Below, in pieces: positions 1 through 6,418 of a stretch of 32,200 nucleotides of DNA (position 1 is the first letter of the stretch; the number at the start of each line of letters is the position of its first letter). The position numbers were made by a program, and so were the translations under genes. The notes under the pieces were generated by a model. It did no database searches. It was not told where the DNA came from and worked only from the letters and a program-made list of their open reading frames with translations. Location of the stretch: NCBI RefSeq assembly GCF_000332095.2, contig NZ_KI913949.1, positions 4,953,773 to 4,985,972 on the forward strand, read 5' to 3'. The stretch is from Leptolyngbya sp. PCC 6406 (GTDB lineage Bacteria > Cyanobacteriota > Cyanobacteriia > Phormidesmidales > Phormidesmidaceae).

Positions 1-956
1 ACCTGGCGTTGGCTAATATCAATCCACCCATAGCCGCTGTAGCGGTCTGAGACCACAATGCCGTCATAGGCTGGGCCAATCAGTGCTTGGGCGGCGGCTT
101 GAGACCGGCTCAACAGAATGCTGAACACACTCACCATCGGCGTCACCAGCACCCACAGCCAACCCTGTCGCTGGGCCTGATTCTGGCCATCGCTGTTCCC
201 CTGGCGAAAGCTAGTCTCATCACTGTGAATCACCGCTTCCCCCTGCACGTAGCCTTGCGCCTCAGCTACTGGCTGCCCCAGTGCCGCACTGGCTTCTCGG
301 CGTAGCCGGTTGATGCTGCCGCCAGAAATCTCGATCTCAAACAGCGCTGCTAGACAGGTCTTCACCTGCTGATGGCTTTGGCGATAAGCGCCACTCAGTA
401 AGGCCACTACTGCACTCAACCGCTCACCATAACCGCCTTGATGCACCTCTGCTGGTAATTTGCTACGGGTGGTTTTACCGCAGTGCTCACAATCTAAGGC
501 GTGCAGGCGATGCTCGATGACGATGGGCTCAATTGGCGGTAGTTCGACAATCTGGTGCCGATAGGGCGCTGGGTCGTTTCCTGATAGCGGCTCTCCACAA
601 TGCCCACAGGTCTTGGGGCGATGCTCGAACACCTGTTTGCAGGCTTCTAGGGGATACAGCTTGCGGGAATATCCTTTGTGTCCCGGTTGGCCTCCGCGCT
701 TCCGCTTCCCTTTGCCTTTGCCCTCCGGGTCTGGCTTAGGGGGGCCGAATCCATCCTTTGAAGGCGGCAACGATGAGTTTTGCGAATTCTGGTTGAGTTG
801 CTCTTCGAGGTGGCTCACCCGCTCTTCTAAGCGACTGATGGTCTCAATGAGAGCGCACACCAGAGCTTTTTTTACGCTAGCCGGGGTGGCATCCCAATCT
901 GACACAGAAATGGAGATGCCGCCGATGTCTATGGTGGGCTCGTTGCCTTCACTCAT
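1..956 (-). CDS. IS66-family transposase, N-terminal part (partial)
   Basis: The gene starts at the ATG at 956-954 and is open to the left edge, giving about 318 residues of a protein usually near 500. It begins with MSEGNEPTID and continues with a heptad-rich segment (TISRLEERVSHLEEQLNQN), the typical IS66 leucine-zipper front. A Q/S/K linker follows (NSSLPPSKDG), then a zinc-ribbon-like region with CGHCG and CEHCG pairs, then the start of the catalytic core with IHSDET and VVSDRYSGYG, which hold the first two acidic residues of the DDE triad. The C-terminal part is beyond the window. It moves the surrounding element and is unrelated to host functions. Confidence 0.9.
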   Translation of the reverse strand, partial: MSEGNEPTIDIGGISISVSDWDATPASVKKALVCALIETISRLEERVSHLEEQLNQNSQNSSLPPSKDGFGPPKPDPEGKGKGKRKRGGQPGHKGYSRKLYPLEACKQVFEHRPKTCGHCGEPLSGNDPAPYRHQIVELPPIEPIVIEHRLHALDCEHCGKTTRSKLPAEVHQGGYGERLSAVVALLSGAYRQSHQQVKTCLAALFEIEISGGSINRLRREASAALGQPVAEAQGYVQGEAVIHSDETSFRQGNSDGQNQAQRQGWLWVLVTPMVSVFSILLSRSQAAAQALIGPAYDGIVVSDRYSGYGWIDISQRQ

Positions 957-1022
957 GAGCCTACCTTAACCCCTATCGAGACCCTGGAACCCTTAATTCT
1001 TCGTGAACCCCTGAAGGCTTAC
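1..1022 (-). mobile_element. IS66-family insertion sequence, partial (5' part, runs off the left edge)
   Basis: The element reads leftward. Its outer end is at 1022, where the inward sequence on the minus strand begins GTAAGCCTTCAGGGG. The same 15 bases begin, in the opposite sense, at 31858 beside another IS66 transposase end, which identifies them as the family's terminal inverted repeat. The transposase gene begins 66 bases inside. The other end and any accessory tnpA/tnpB genes lie outside the window. The insertion interrupts an ABC ATPase gene at 1023. IS66 elements normally make 8-bp target duplications; the left copy of the duplication cannot be seen. Confidence 0.85.
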
Positions 1023-1494
1023 CATCTAAAATGAGCAATTGAGGATTACCAACAAGGGAAATCGCAAAGTAAAGCCGCTGCTTTTGTCCGCCCGACAAAT
1101 CAGTGGGGAAGACATTTTGTTTGTCTTTAAGACCAACAATTTCAAGGACTTCTTGAACTGATTTTGAGTCGGGATAATAGCTCCGCACTAAATTAATCAG
1201 TTCTTTAACCTTTAGACTATTCGGGGGAGTAACTTCCTGAAAGATCGTTCCCACAGACAGCTTGGCTTCAGGAGTTGTGGGCGATTGACCAAAAAGTCGA
1301 ACGTTACCGCTATCAGGTTTTTGCAGACCGAGAATAATTTTGATCATTGTGCTTTTGCCGCTACCATTAACACCGCGTAACACAACGAAGTCACCCTGGA
1401 GTACGGTCAAATCAACTCCATCTAAGACAGTACGCTTATTGAACAGCCCCTCTGAAAAGCCTTTTGAGACTTGCTGAAGCTCAATTAAATTCAT
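1023..1494 (-). pseudogene. ABC transporter ATP-binding protein, truncated by IS66
   Basis: The host-encoded part is about 157 residues, starting MNLIELQQ. An upstream in-frame ATG at 1506 is also possible. Visible motifs are Walker A GVNGSGKST near residues 41-49, a Q-loop region around FQEV, the signature LSGGQKQR, and Walker B LLILD. The IS66 end begins in the codon after that Asp, so the catalytic Glu, D-loop and His switch are lost and the frame runs about 17 codons into the IS before a stop. The product cannot hydrolyse ATP normally. Without the 201-bp element at 1522-1722 and its duplicated target, this gene would follow the membrane-protein gene at 1743 by about 40 bases, so it was probably the third gene of that operon. 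The substrate is unknown; export of a peptide or small molecule is one possibility. Confidence 0.85.
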
Positions 1495-1521
1495 GATTTT
1501 AGGCATTCTAATTCTAAAATG

Positions 1522-1722
1522 GTAACCGTTCAGGGGGTATATGTAGACTATCCGGACAAGCCACACGCTATCTATAGTGTTTGACTCTGCTCGAACAATA
1601 CATACGATCTTCTAAAAGAGGCGTTTTTGAGACCCGTTGCCTATGCACTCTTCTTTTGCGAAATCCCTCAAACCTTCTGTGCGAGAGGATCTAAGCTGTT
1701 TTTGTACCCCCTGAACGGTTAC
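1522..1722. mobile_element. 201-bp MITE-like element with IS66-type ends and 8-bp target duplication
   Basis: Both ends read inward as GTAACCGTTCAGGGGGTA (18 bases, perfect inverted repeat). The flanks at 1514-1521 and 1723-1730 are the identical 8-mer CTAAAATG. The end sequence resembles the IS66 ends seen at 1022 and 31858 (GTAAGCCTTCAGGGG), and 8 bp is the IS66 target-duplication length. The interior has no convincing reading frame, so movement would need a transposase supplied by an IS66 relative elsewhere. It sits between the stop of the 96-residue membrane protein and the start of the ABC ATPase. Confidence 0.88.
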
Positions 1723-1742
1723 CTAAAATGTGAACAACAGCA

Positions 1743-2033
1743 TTAAATAAAGTTTTGAGCGGCAAGCCAAATAGCAATACCAGCGACGGCGGCGGGTATC
1801 ACCGGAACACCCAGTAGGGTCAAAGCAACTAGGACTACCGCCCCAACCGAGAAGGCTAAGGGATCTACGGTGGGGGGCAATATCGGGTCTATAATGATTT
1901 TGAAATGCCACAATGTGATGACGACAGCGCCTGTGAAAATAATCGCCAAGCTAGCCTTGCCCATACGCTCAACAAAAACAAGCCAGTCAAAGCGGACGGG
2001 ATCTTGCGCAGCATCTGTTTCAGATTTATTCAT
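1743..2033 (-). CDS. small two-helix membrane protein of unknown function
   Basis: 96 residues, not assigned to a family. A polar N-terminus with Asp/Glu (MNKSETDAAQDP) is followed by a first hydrophobic helix around residues 27-47 (ASLAIIFTGAVVITLWHF), then a Pro-rich turn (IDPILPPTVDP) and a long second hydrophobic segment ending GIAIWLAAQNFI at the C-terminus. The last 28 residues resemble the C-terminus of the upstream gene at 2086-2619: both have a small-residue-rich helix containing GxPV and then IWLA. The two are therefore probably diverged paralogues or partner subunits. The gap to the upstream gene is 52 bases, so an operon is likely, and the ABC ATPase followed before the element at 1522-1722 inserted. 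A bacteriocin- or transporter-like role is only a guess. Confidence 0.6.
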   Translation of the reverse strand: MNKSETDAAQDPVRFDWLVFVERMGKASLAIIFTGAVVITLWHFKIIIDPILPPTVDPLAFSVGAVVLVALTLLGVPVIPAAVAGIAIWLAAQNFI

Positions 2034-2085
2034 GGTCTTAGGGTTATTTAGAGTTGTACGTCAAGGATATCTCGAATCTAAATTG

Positions 2086-2619
2086 TTAAAGGTTGGAGAA
2101 CAGAAACTTACTGGTGGCTAGCCAAATAACTGTGCCTACACCAACAGCTACGGCTACGGGAGCACCCACTATAACTGCGCCTACGGCGATGACAGATCCT
2201 GTGGCGAAGCTTTTAATAAGCGTTTCTGGATCAAGGGTTATTCCGCCATTGCCGCCACTGTCACCTGGTGACGTGCATTTGGGGCAAGTGTCAGGTACAT
2301 CGTGGCTGGTGTTGAAATCTTTGTGGTTTCTGGAATTAGTTCGGGTAGTTTTGCTCTTGTCAGGACAGGGAGGGAGGCTCTCTTCTCTAGAAAAGGGACT
2401 GATTTTCTGCCAAAAATTTTGAGGGGGTTCTACGTCAGTGCAGGGAATACAGGTGGATGCTCCAAGCAGTGGCTCACAGGAATACTGAATCTCGAAGGTA
2501 TAGAGGCTTAGATATACAGCCCAGTTCATCATGACTAGGGCACCTAACACGCTTGTAACCCGTTGCCTCAGCACAGTAAAGCGCGACCACTGAAAACGAT
2601 CTTGCATAGCTGACCACAT
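2086..2619 (-). CDS. Cys-containing membrane protein of unknown function, paralogous tail to its neighbour
   Basis: 177 residues, no family recognised. There is one hydrophobic helix near residues 22-45 (TSVLGALVMMNWAVYLSLY), then a hydrophilic region of about 80 residues with seven Cys, including STCIPC and DTCPKC, the latter shaped like a CxxC pair. A Gly-rich hinge (GDSGGNGGI) follows, and a C-terminal hydrophobic segment of about 40 residues ends in VIWLATSKFLFSNL. That tail matches the tail of the 96-residue protein at 1743-2033. The Cys pairs suggest disulfides or metal binding in an extracytoplasmic loop. It is the first gene of a likely three-gene unit (this gene, the small membrane protein, the ABC ATPase). 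The ATG at 2619 is the first plausible start; MQDRF at 2607 is an alternative. Confidence 0.6.
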   Translation of the reverse strand: MWSAMQDRFQWSRFTVLRQRVTSVLGALVMMNWAVYLSLYTFEIQYSCEPLLGASTCIPCTDVEPPQNFWQKISPFSREESLPPCPDKSKTTRTNSRNHKDFNTSHDVPDTCPKCTSPGDSGGNGGITLDPETLIKSFATGSVIAVGAVIVGAPVAVAVGVGTVIWLATSKFLFSNL

Positions 2620-2741
2620 GGAATCTTTACCTGCTGGGGATAGTTTCGGAGCTGATTTTCAGACCTGAAAGGCTGGGGAGGTTGGCTTGAGAGAATGCTT
2701 AGGAAGGGACTAGTACTGCTTGGCGGAAGTGGCCAAGGCAT

Positions 2742-3347
2742 TTATGCGACCAAGGGCTTACCCGTGTAGTTCCACTTGAAGGGCTTAGCCATGGTGCGAT
2801 TGAAGTAATCGACAAACGCTAAAATCTTCGCCTTGAGTTGGGCTTGACTGGTAAAACTCGAACGTCGGAGTAGCTTACGTACCAGGATGGAGAACCAAAG
2901 CTCAATTTGATTGAGCCAGGAGCAATGCTTGGGGGTGAAGTGAACGACCAGTCGATGGCTGGGGTCGCTCAAGAACGCCGCTCGGGTCGCCATAGACAGG
3001 AGAATGCCCGTCTTCCCTTTCTGGCCCAGATGAATCGGTTTTTCCTCGCGTTCCGCCACCAGTCGGACGAGAGATTCCGATTGATGAGTGTTGAGGCAAT
3101 CCATGACCAGATGAATCTTGGAGGCATCTGGAACTTGGGCCAGTAAGGCTCTGAGGTGACTCTCGAGGTCTTGCTCGGTGCGGGTGTCTCCCACGGTGGC
3201 CTGATCCACCTGTCCGGTAGCGACATTGAATGAGGCAATCAGGGTTTGAGTGCCATGGCGAATATACTCAAACTCAATGCGGGTACAGCGTCCCGGCTTC
3301 ATGGCGATGTCAGGCATCGTCCGTTCCAGAGCCTGGATTCCCGTCAT
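2742..3347 (-). CDS. IS630 transposase, C-terminal frame (orfB)
   Basis: This is the catalytic part of an IS630/DDE transposase. Visible motifs are IHLVMDCLNTHQS (second Asp, here MDCLNTH for the usual MDNLSTH) and FTPKHCSWLNQIELWFSIL (third acidic residue in the NQIE context). The first Asp of the triad sits in SLDEMTGIQ; its codon at 3353-3351 lies upstream of the first ATG of this frame. A protein started at 3347 would therefore lack it. The frame is open up to the homopolymer at 3447-3456, so the functional product is expected to be a fusion with orfA made by slippage. If no slippage occurs, this copy is dead. Confidence 0.85.
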   Translation of the reverse strand: MTGIQALERTMPDIAMKPGRCTRIEFEYIRHGTQTLIASFNVATGQVDQATVGDTRTEQDLESHLRALLAQVPDASKIHLVMDCLNTHQSESLVRLVAEREEKPIHLGQKGKTGILLSMATRAAFLSDPSHRLVVHFTPKHCSWLNQIELWFSILVRKLLRRSSFTSQAQLKAKILAFVDYFNRTMAKPFKWNYTGKPLVA

Positions 3348-3364
3348 CTCATCCAGGCTGAAGG

Positions 3365-3943
3365 TCAGCTCGCCGTGTTCGGCACGAGTGGCAGCCTGTT
3401 CGTAGACCTGGCAAATGTCTTTGACTTTGTCCTCGAAGTTAGGGTCGGGGGGGGGGAGAGCCAGTAACGGCTCTGGTGGGGTTTGAGGTCAGCCTCGGCC
3501 AACAGTCGGCCCACATGACGGGGACTGATACTCTCGACAATTCCCTGCTTGCTCAGTTCATCGGCCAGTTCTCCAGGGGTCCAATGACTGATGGGGCGGC
3601 CATACTGCTCGGGCGGTGCACAAGCTAGGGCATAGAGTTGCGTGATTTGTTCGAGGCTAAAGGTAGCCGGAGCCCCGGGACGAGGGACATCCTGTAGGCG
3701 CTCTTCCACAGCGACCTGTTGTTGACTCAACTCCAGCCAACGCCCCCGCCAGCGGCGACTCATCTCTTTGCTGACCCCCAAGTCTCGGGCGATTTCGCCA
3801 TGGCCTTTGCCCTCATCAGCTGTGAGGATAATCTTGGCGCGCAAAGCGAGCTGCTGTGACGTCCGCTGACGTCGAATCAATTGCTCTAAGTCGCTCCGCT
3901 CCGTTTCGCTCAAAGTGAGCCTGGCGGCAGTCAGTCTAGCCAT
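3365..3943 (-). CDS. IS630 transposase, N-terminal frame (orfA)
   Basis: The first about 165 residues are the DNA-binding part of an IS630 transposase. A helix-turn-helix region around residues 35-70 (ILTADEGKGHGEIARDLGVSKEMSRRWRGRW) is followed by a second winged-helix segment with WTPGELADEL and ISPRHVGRLLAEADLKPHQSRYWL. After SPPP the reading is out of frame and ends within about 30 residues. A one-base shift at the run of ten C on the coding strand (3447-3456) joins it to orfB through DPNFEDK, the usual IS630 continuation. Confidence 0.85.
   Translation of the reverse strand: MARLTAARLTLSETERSDLEQLIRRQRTSQQLALRAKIILTADEGKGHGEIARDLGVSKEMSRRWRGRWLELSQQQVAVEERLQDVPRPGAPATFSLEQITQLYALACAPPEQYGRPISHWTPGELADELSKQGIVESISPRHVGRLLAEADLKPHQSRYWLSPPPTLTSRTKSKTFARSTNRLPLVPNTAS
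3447..3456 (-). other. Ten-C run joining the two IS630 frames (candidate slippage site)
   Basis: On the coding (minus) strand this is ten consecutive C between TCT and GAC. Reading one C twice (a -1 shift) or having an eleventh C restores SPPP followed by DPNFEDK and one continuous transposase. Homopolymers of nine or more are known substrates for transcriptional slippage, and several IS families use such sites. A simple one-base deletion in this copy is the alternative. Confidence 0.6.
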
Positions 3944-4274
3944 TGTAGAAAAGTCCTCTTTACCCTACCTCTCAATGGTAAGGTCATTTCAGCCACCCAG
4001 TACTAGCTTCTTCTCGGGCTTAGAGTACCCAATGCGTTGAAGCTATGATCCTCCTTCTAGAGGTTATTTGGCATTTAAACCGATCAGGTAGGTGAAGGCA
4101 AGTAGTTCTACGGTTGCTGGCGAGAAAACTACTCACCCTTGTCTTCATTGGCACGTACCGGGACATTCTCAATGAGAGTAAGTTGACCGTTCAGACTACA
4201 GGGTATACGTCACCTGTTTTCAGCCAGAGTTTCTTGCCAATCAGATGTCATTGTTGATAGGCATCCTAGTCGTG
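3944..4274. other. Intergenic: IS630 right end, then unassigned sequence
   Basis: Bases 3944-4003 are the leader and right inverted repeat of the IS630 element. From 4006 to 4274 I see no reading frame with coding character, no clear terminator and no RNA gene. The toxin-antitoxin operon ends at 4275 on the minus strand, so this stretch is its downstream flank. Confidence 0.5.
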
Positions 4275-4565
4275 TTAGGTCGTAGGGACAACTTGCAGAC
4301 GTAAGCCTAGAGCCCGCAAAACCTTAAGCACGGTAGCAAACTCTGGGTTACCTTCGGTCGATAGGGCTTTATAGAGGCTTTCACGCCCTAACCCAGCTTC
4401 ACGGGCAATCTGAGTCATGCCTTGAGAACGGGCAATATCGCCCAATGCCGCAGTCACAAGGCTGGGATCGTCCTCTTCAAGCGCTGCTTCCAGATAGGCA
4501 ATAATATCTTCCTTGGTGCCTAGGTGGTCAGACGCATCCCAAGGGTAGGTTTGCAGTTTAGCCAT
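4275..4565 (-). CDS. HigA-like antitoxin with helix-turn-helix (HI1420-type)
   Basis: About 96 residues. The N-terminal part is MAKLQTYPWDASDHLGTKEDIIAYLEAAL, the usual opening of the 'addiction module antidote' family. A helix-turn-helix follows around residues 45-80 (GDIARSQGMTQIAREAGLGRESLYKALS), then EGNPEFATVLKVLRALGLRL, a hallmark of this family. It should neutralise the toxin encoded immediately upstream and repress the shared promoter. I place the start at the second ATG (4565) because the AGGAG at about 4573-4577 is too close to the first ATG (4568). The order toxin then antitoxin is typical of this HigBA-like subgroup. Confidence 0.88.
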   Translation of the reverse strand: MAKLQTYPWDASDHLGTKEDIIAYLEAALEEDDPSLVTAALGDIARSQGMTQIAREAGLGRESLYKALSTEGNPEFATVLKVLRALGLRLQVVPTT

Positions 4566-4575
4566 CATGGATCTC

Positions 4576-4866
4576 CTATAAATTTTGTGCTAATTCTAAG
4601 GCTGTTTTGATATCGCGTTTTTGAGTCTTTTTATCGCCTCCTGCCAGGAGGATGAGCAAGGTTTCGCCTCGCTGGATGACGTACACCCGGTAGCCTGGGC
4701 CATAATCAATCCGTAGTTCTGATACGCCCTGCCCTACTGGTTTCACATCACCAGGATTGCCTATCGATAAGCGACGAATCCGCACATTGATGCGTGCTTT
4801 GGCCTGATGGTCGCGTAGAGATGCAAACCAATCAATGTAAGTCTGGGTTTGGCGAATCTCAATCAT
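4576..4866 (-). CDS. HigB/RelE-ParE superfamily toxin (HI1419-type)
   Basis: 96 residues, the usual length. It opens MIEIRQTQTYIDWFASLRDHQAKARINVRIRRL, has GNPGDVKPVGQGVSELRIDYGPGYRVYV in the middle, and ends LLILLAGGDKKTQKRDIKTALELAQ. These are hallmarks of the phage-derived Gp49-like/HigB toxins, which generally cleave mRNA at the ribosome. The 'ELRIDYGPGYRVY' strand pair and 'GGDKKTQ' are the conserved core. The antitoxin follows after a short gap, consistent with one transcript. The chromosomal setting next to several IS elements suggests acquisition by transfer. Confidence 0.88.
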   Translation of the reverse strand: MIEIRQTQTYIDWFASLRDHQAKARINVRIRRLSIGNPGDVKPVGQGVSELRIDYGPGYRVYVIQRGETLLILLAGGDKKTQKRDIKTALELAQNL

Positions 4867-4875
4867 GGATTAAGT

Positions 4876-4891
4876 GTATCTCATAGGATAC
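4876..4891. promoter_or_regulatory. Candidate operator of the toxin-antitoxin operon
   Basis: The inverted repeat GTATC-TCATAG-GATAC lies 10 bases upstream of the toxin start, where a HigA-type repressor would be expected to bind for autoregulation. The arms are only 5 bp, so chance is possible. No strong -35/-10 pair was found around it. Confidence 0.4.
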
Positions 4892-4984
4892 CCAAAGGCA
4901 TCTGACTTTGATTGTCTACAATCCCTAAGTGCTCTGTCAGCAATGATTTTGTGGGTATGACTGTTCTTGGCATGACATCCTTGC

Positions 4985-5048
4985 GGTGCATTGCTTCGCG
5001 TTTCGCAAGCGACATAAAAGGCGGAGCCTCGCTTTAGCGTTATGCACC
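4985..5048. repeat. Interspersed palindromic repeat with GGTGCAT/ATGCACC ends
   Basis: The outer arms GGTGCAT (4985-4991) and ATGCACC (5042-5048) enclose smaller self-complementary segments (for example TTCGCG near TCGCAAGCGA). The GGGTGCATTGCTTCG motif recurs in the hairpin at 12778-12818, which marks a dispersed family. It lies downstream of the pdh-sec operon and upstream of the toxin gene and could act as a transcript end for the operon. Confidence 0.55.
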
Positions 5049-5086
5049 CTACGGTACTCGTTTCAAGACAACCCTCCAAGTCGTGT

Positions 5087-5449
5087 TCATGAGGTGCGAT
5101 CGCGCCTAAGAGTCCGGAGCAGTAGATAGCGCTCTCGCCGCGTTAAGCCAAAGACAAAGTGGCGAGCTTCTGCCACTAAAATCGCCACCGTTAGCCCCAG
5201 ACAGAGCCCTAGCCCTGCCGCCGCCCAGCGGTTAAAGATCAGCCCATAGCGTAGTGCTGCCCAGGTGAAATAGGTTGCCAACTGAGCCCAAGTCCTGCGG
5301 AGTCCCCAAGCACTGAGGGGACCGACCGTCAGCCAGCAGGCTAGGGTCAAGAGCCACCAGCGCACCATCCCCCTGCGCCAGAGCATTTCCAGGGCGGGAT
5401 GGGTCCGGCCAGATCGAGCCTGCCGTGGCTGAGAGCGGCGTAACCGCAC
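5087..5449 (-). CDS. Small membrane protein at the end of the pdh-sec operon
   Basis: 120 residues, family not recognised. The Arg-rich N-terminus (MRLRRSQPRQARSGR) is followed by a hydrophobic helix near residues 30-50 (WWLLTLACWLTVGPLSAWGL), a polar stretch, and a second helix near 74-92 (WAAAGLGLCLGLTVAILVA). The tail is basic (RRERYLLLRTLRRDR). It starts 6 bases after the secF stop, on the same strand, so it is very likely translated from the same message. Its position suggests a membrane role near the Sec accessory complex, but nothing in the sequence proves this. A HIP1 palindrome (5096-5103) covers the last codons. Confidence 0.7.
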   Translation of the reverse strand: MRLRRSQPRQARSGRTHPALEMLWRRGMVRWWLLTLACWLTVGPLSAWGLRRTWAQLATYFTWAALRYGLIFNRWAAAGLGLCLGLTVAILVAEARHFVFGLTRRERYLLLRTLRRDRTS

Positions 5450-5455
5450 GACGGC

Positions 5456-6418
5456 CTAGGGAACCTCGTCGGCAGGAGTCGATGGCTCTGCCACCGCCAC
5501 CACCCGCCGCCCCGTCCGCTCTCGCCATAGGGCTAGGAGGGTGCTAGCGATGAAAATACTGGAATACACGCCCGAGATAAACCCGGCAATTAGGGCCAGG
5601 GCAAAGAACTTCAAGGTTTCTCCCCCAAACAGGACAATTGCCAACAGCGGTAGTGTCGTTGTCAGGGTGGTATTGATGGAGCGGGAGAGGGTTTGGTTCA
5701 CGCCCTCATCCACCAGATCATCAATGTCGCGCTCGGGGTGCAGATTGATGGACTCGCGAATGCGATCGTAGATGACCACTGTGTCATTCACGGAAAAACC
5801 TACGATGGTCAACAGGGCAACGATAAACAGGCTATCCACCTCTACATTGAAGAGCAGCCCCAGCCAAGCAAAGAGGCCCATCGCCACCAGCACATCATGG
5901 AAGAGGGCCACGATGGCAAAGACAGCGTAGTCCAACTGAAAGCGGATGCTCAGGTACACCACGATGCCCGCGAAGGACACCAGCAGAGAGAGTAGGCCGG
6001 AGGCAAAGAGCTGTTGCCCAATAATCGGTCCCACAGAATCAATTTGGGTCAGGAGGGGATCTAGAGGACCTAGGTCCGATTCTAAACTGGCCCGCAACTG
6101 GGACTCCTCATCCACGTCGAGGTTTCGGGTGCGGATGGACACACTCTGGCCCTCACCCTCCACCTGAATCACACTGGTCTCTAGGGCCTGCTGGGCTAGG
6201 ATCTGCCGAACTGCATCGGGGGCAATCGCAACTTCACAATCCACTACGGCACAATTACGGGTGACCTGAATGCGCGTCCCCCCCACAAAATCCAGCCCCG
6301 GACGTAGGGGAGCCCCAAACTGCTGGAAACAGAGGGCCATGCCCACCAGACTGGCCAGTAACACCACACCCGAAATGCTCCACCAGAGGGTGCGCTGCTT
6401 AATAACGTTGATCTTCAT
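5456..6418 (-). CDS. secF: Protein translocase subunit SecF
   Basis: 320 residues. An N-terminal membrane helix (residues about 12-32) is followed by [12 protein letters not shown], the SecF form of the periplasmic D1 signature, and a periplasmic domain to about residue 130. Five further helices contain [17 protein letters not shown], the conserved SecF membrane motif. SecD and SecF form the proton-driven complex that pulls preproteins out of SecYEG. The ATG overlaps the secD stop by four bases (6415-6418), a translational-coupling arrangement. The C-terminus extends about 20 residues past the last helix. No anomaly seen. Confidence 0.96.
   Translation of the reverse strand: MKINVIKQRTLWWSISGVVLLASLVGMALCFQQFGAPLRPGLDFVGGTRIQVTRNCAVVDCEVAIAPDAVRQILAQQALETSVIQVEGEGQSVSIRTRNLDVDEESQLRASLESDLGPLDPLLTQIDSVGPIIGQQLFASGLLSLLVSFAGIVVYLSIRFQLDYAVFAIVALFHDVLVAMGLFAWLGLLFNVEVDSLFIVALLTIVGFSVNDTVVIYDRIRESINLHPERDIDDLVDEGVNQTLSRSINTTLTTTLPLLAIVLFGGETLKFFALALIAGFISGVYSSIFIASTLLALWRERTGRRVVAVAEPSTPADEVP

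Larger units (their letters stand above)
2713..4003 (-). mobile_element. IS630-family insertion sequence, complete, flanked by TA
   Basis: The ends are imperfect inverted repeats. The left end, read inward after TA, is GTACTGCTTGGCGGAAGTGG. The right end, read inward on the minus strand after TA, is GTACTGGGTGGCTGAAATGA. TA dinucleotides at 2711-2712 and 4004-4005 are the target duplication expected for IS630/Tc1-mariner elements. The element is about 1.29 kb and carries one transposase split into two frames (3365-3943 and 2742-3347). It lies upstream of the small membrane-protein operon and may separate it from its original promoter. Confidence 0.85.

Noticed and set aside
1743-2033. Resemblance of IPAAVAG to the start of circular bacteriocin AS-48
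   Set aside because: It is a short match in a low-complexity hydrophobic segment, at the wrong end of the protein, with no leader or cyclisation context.
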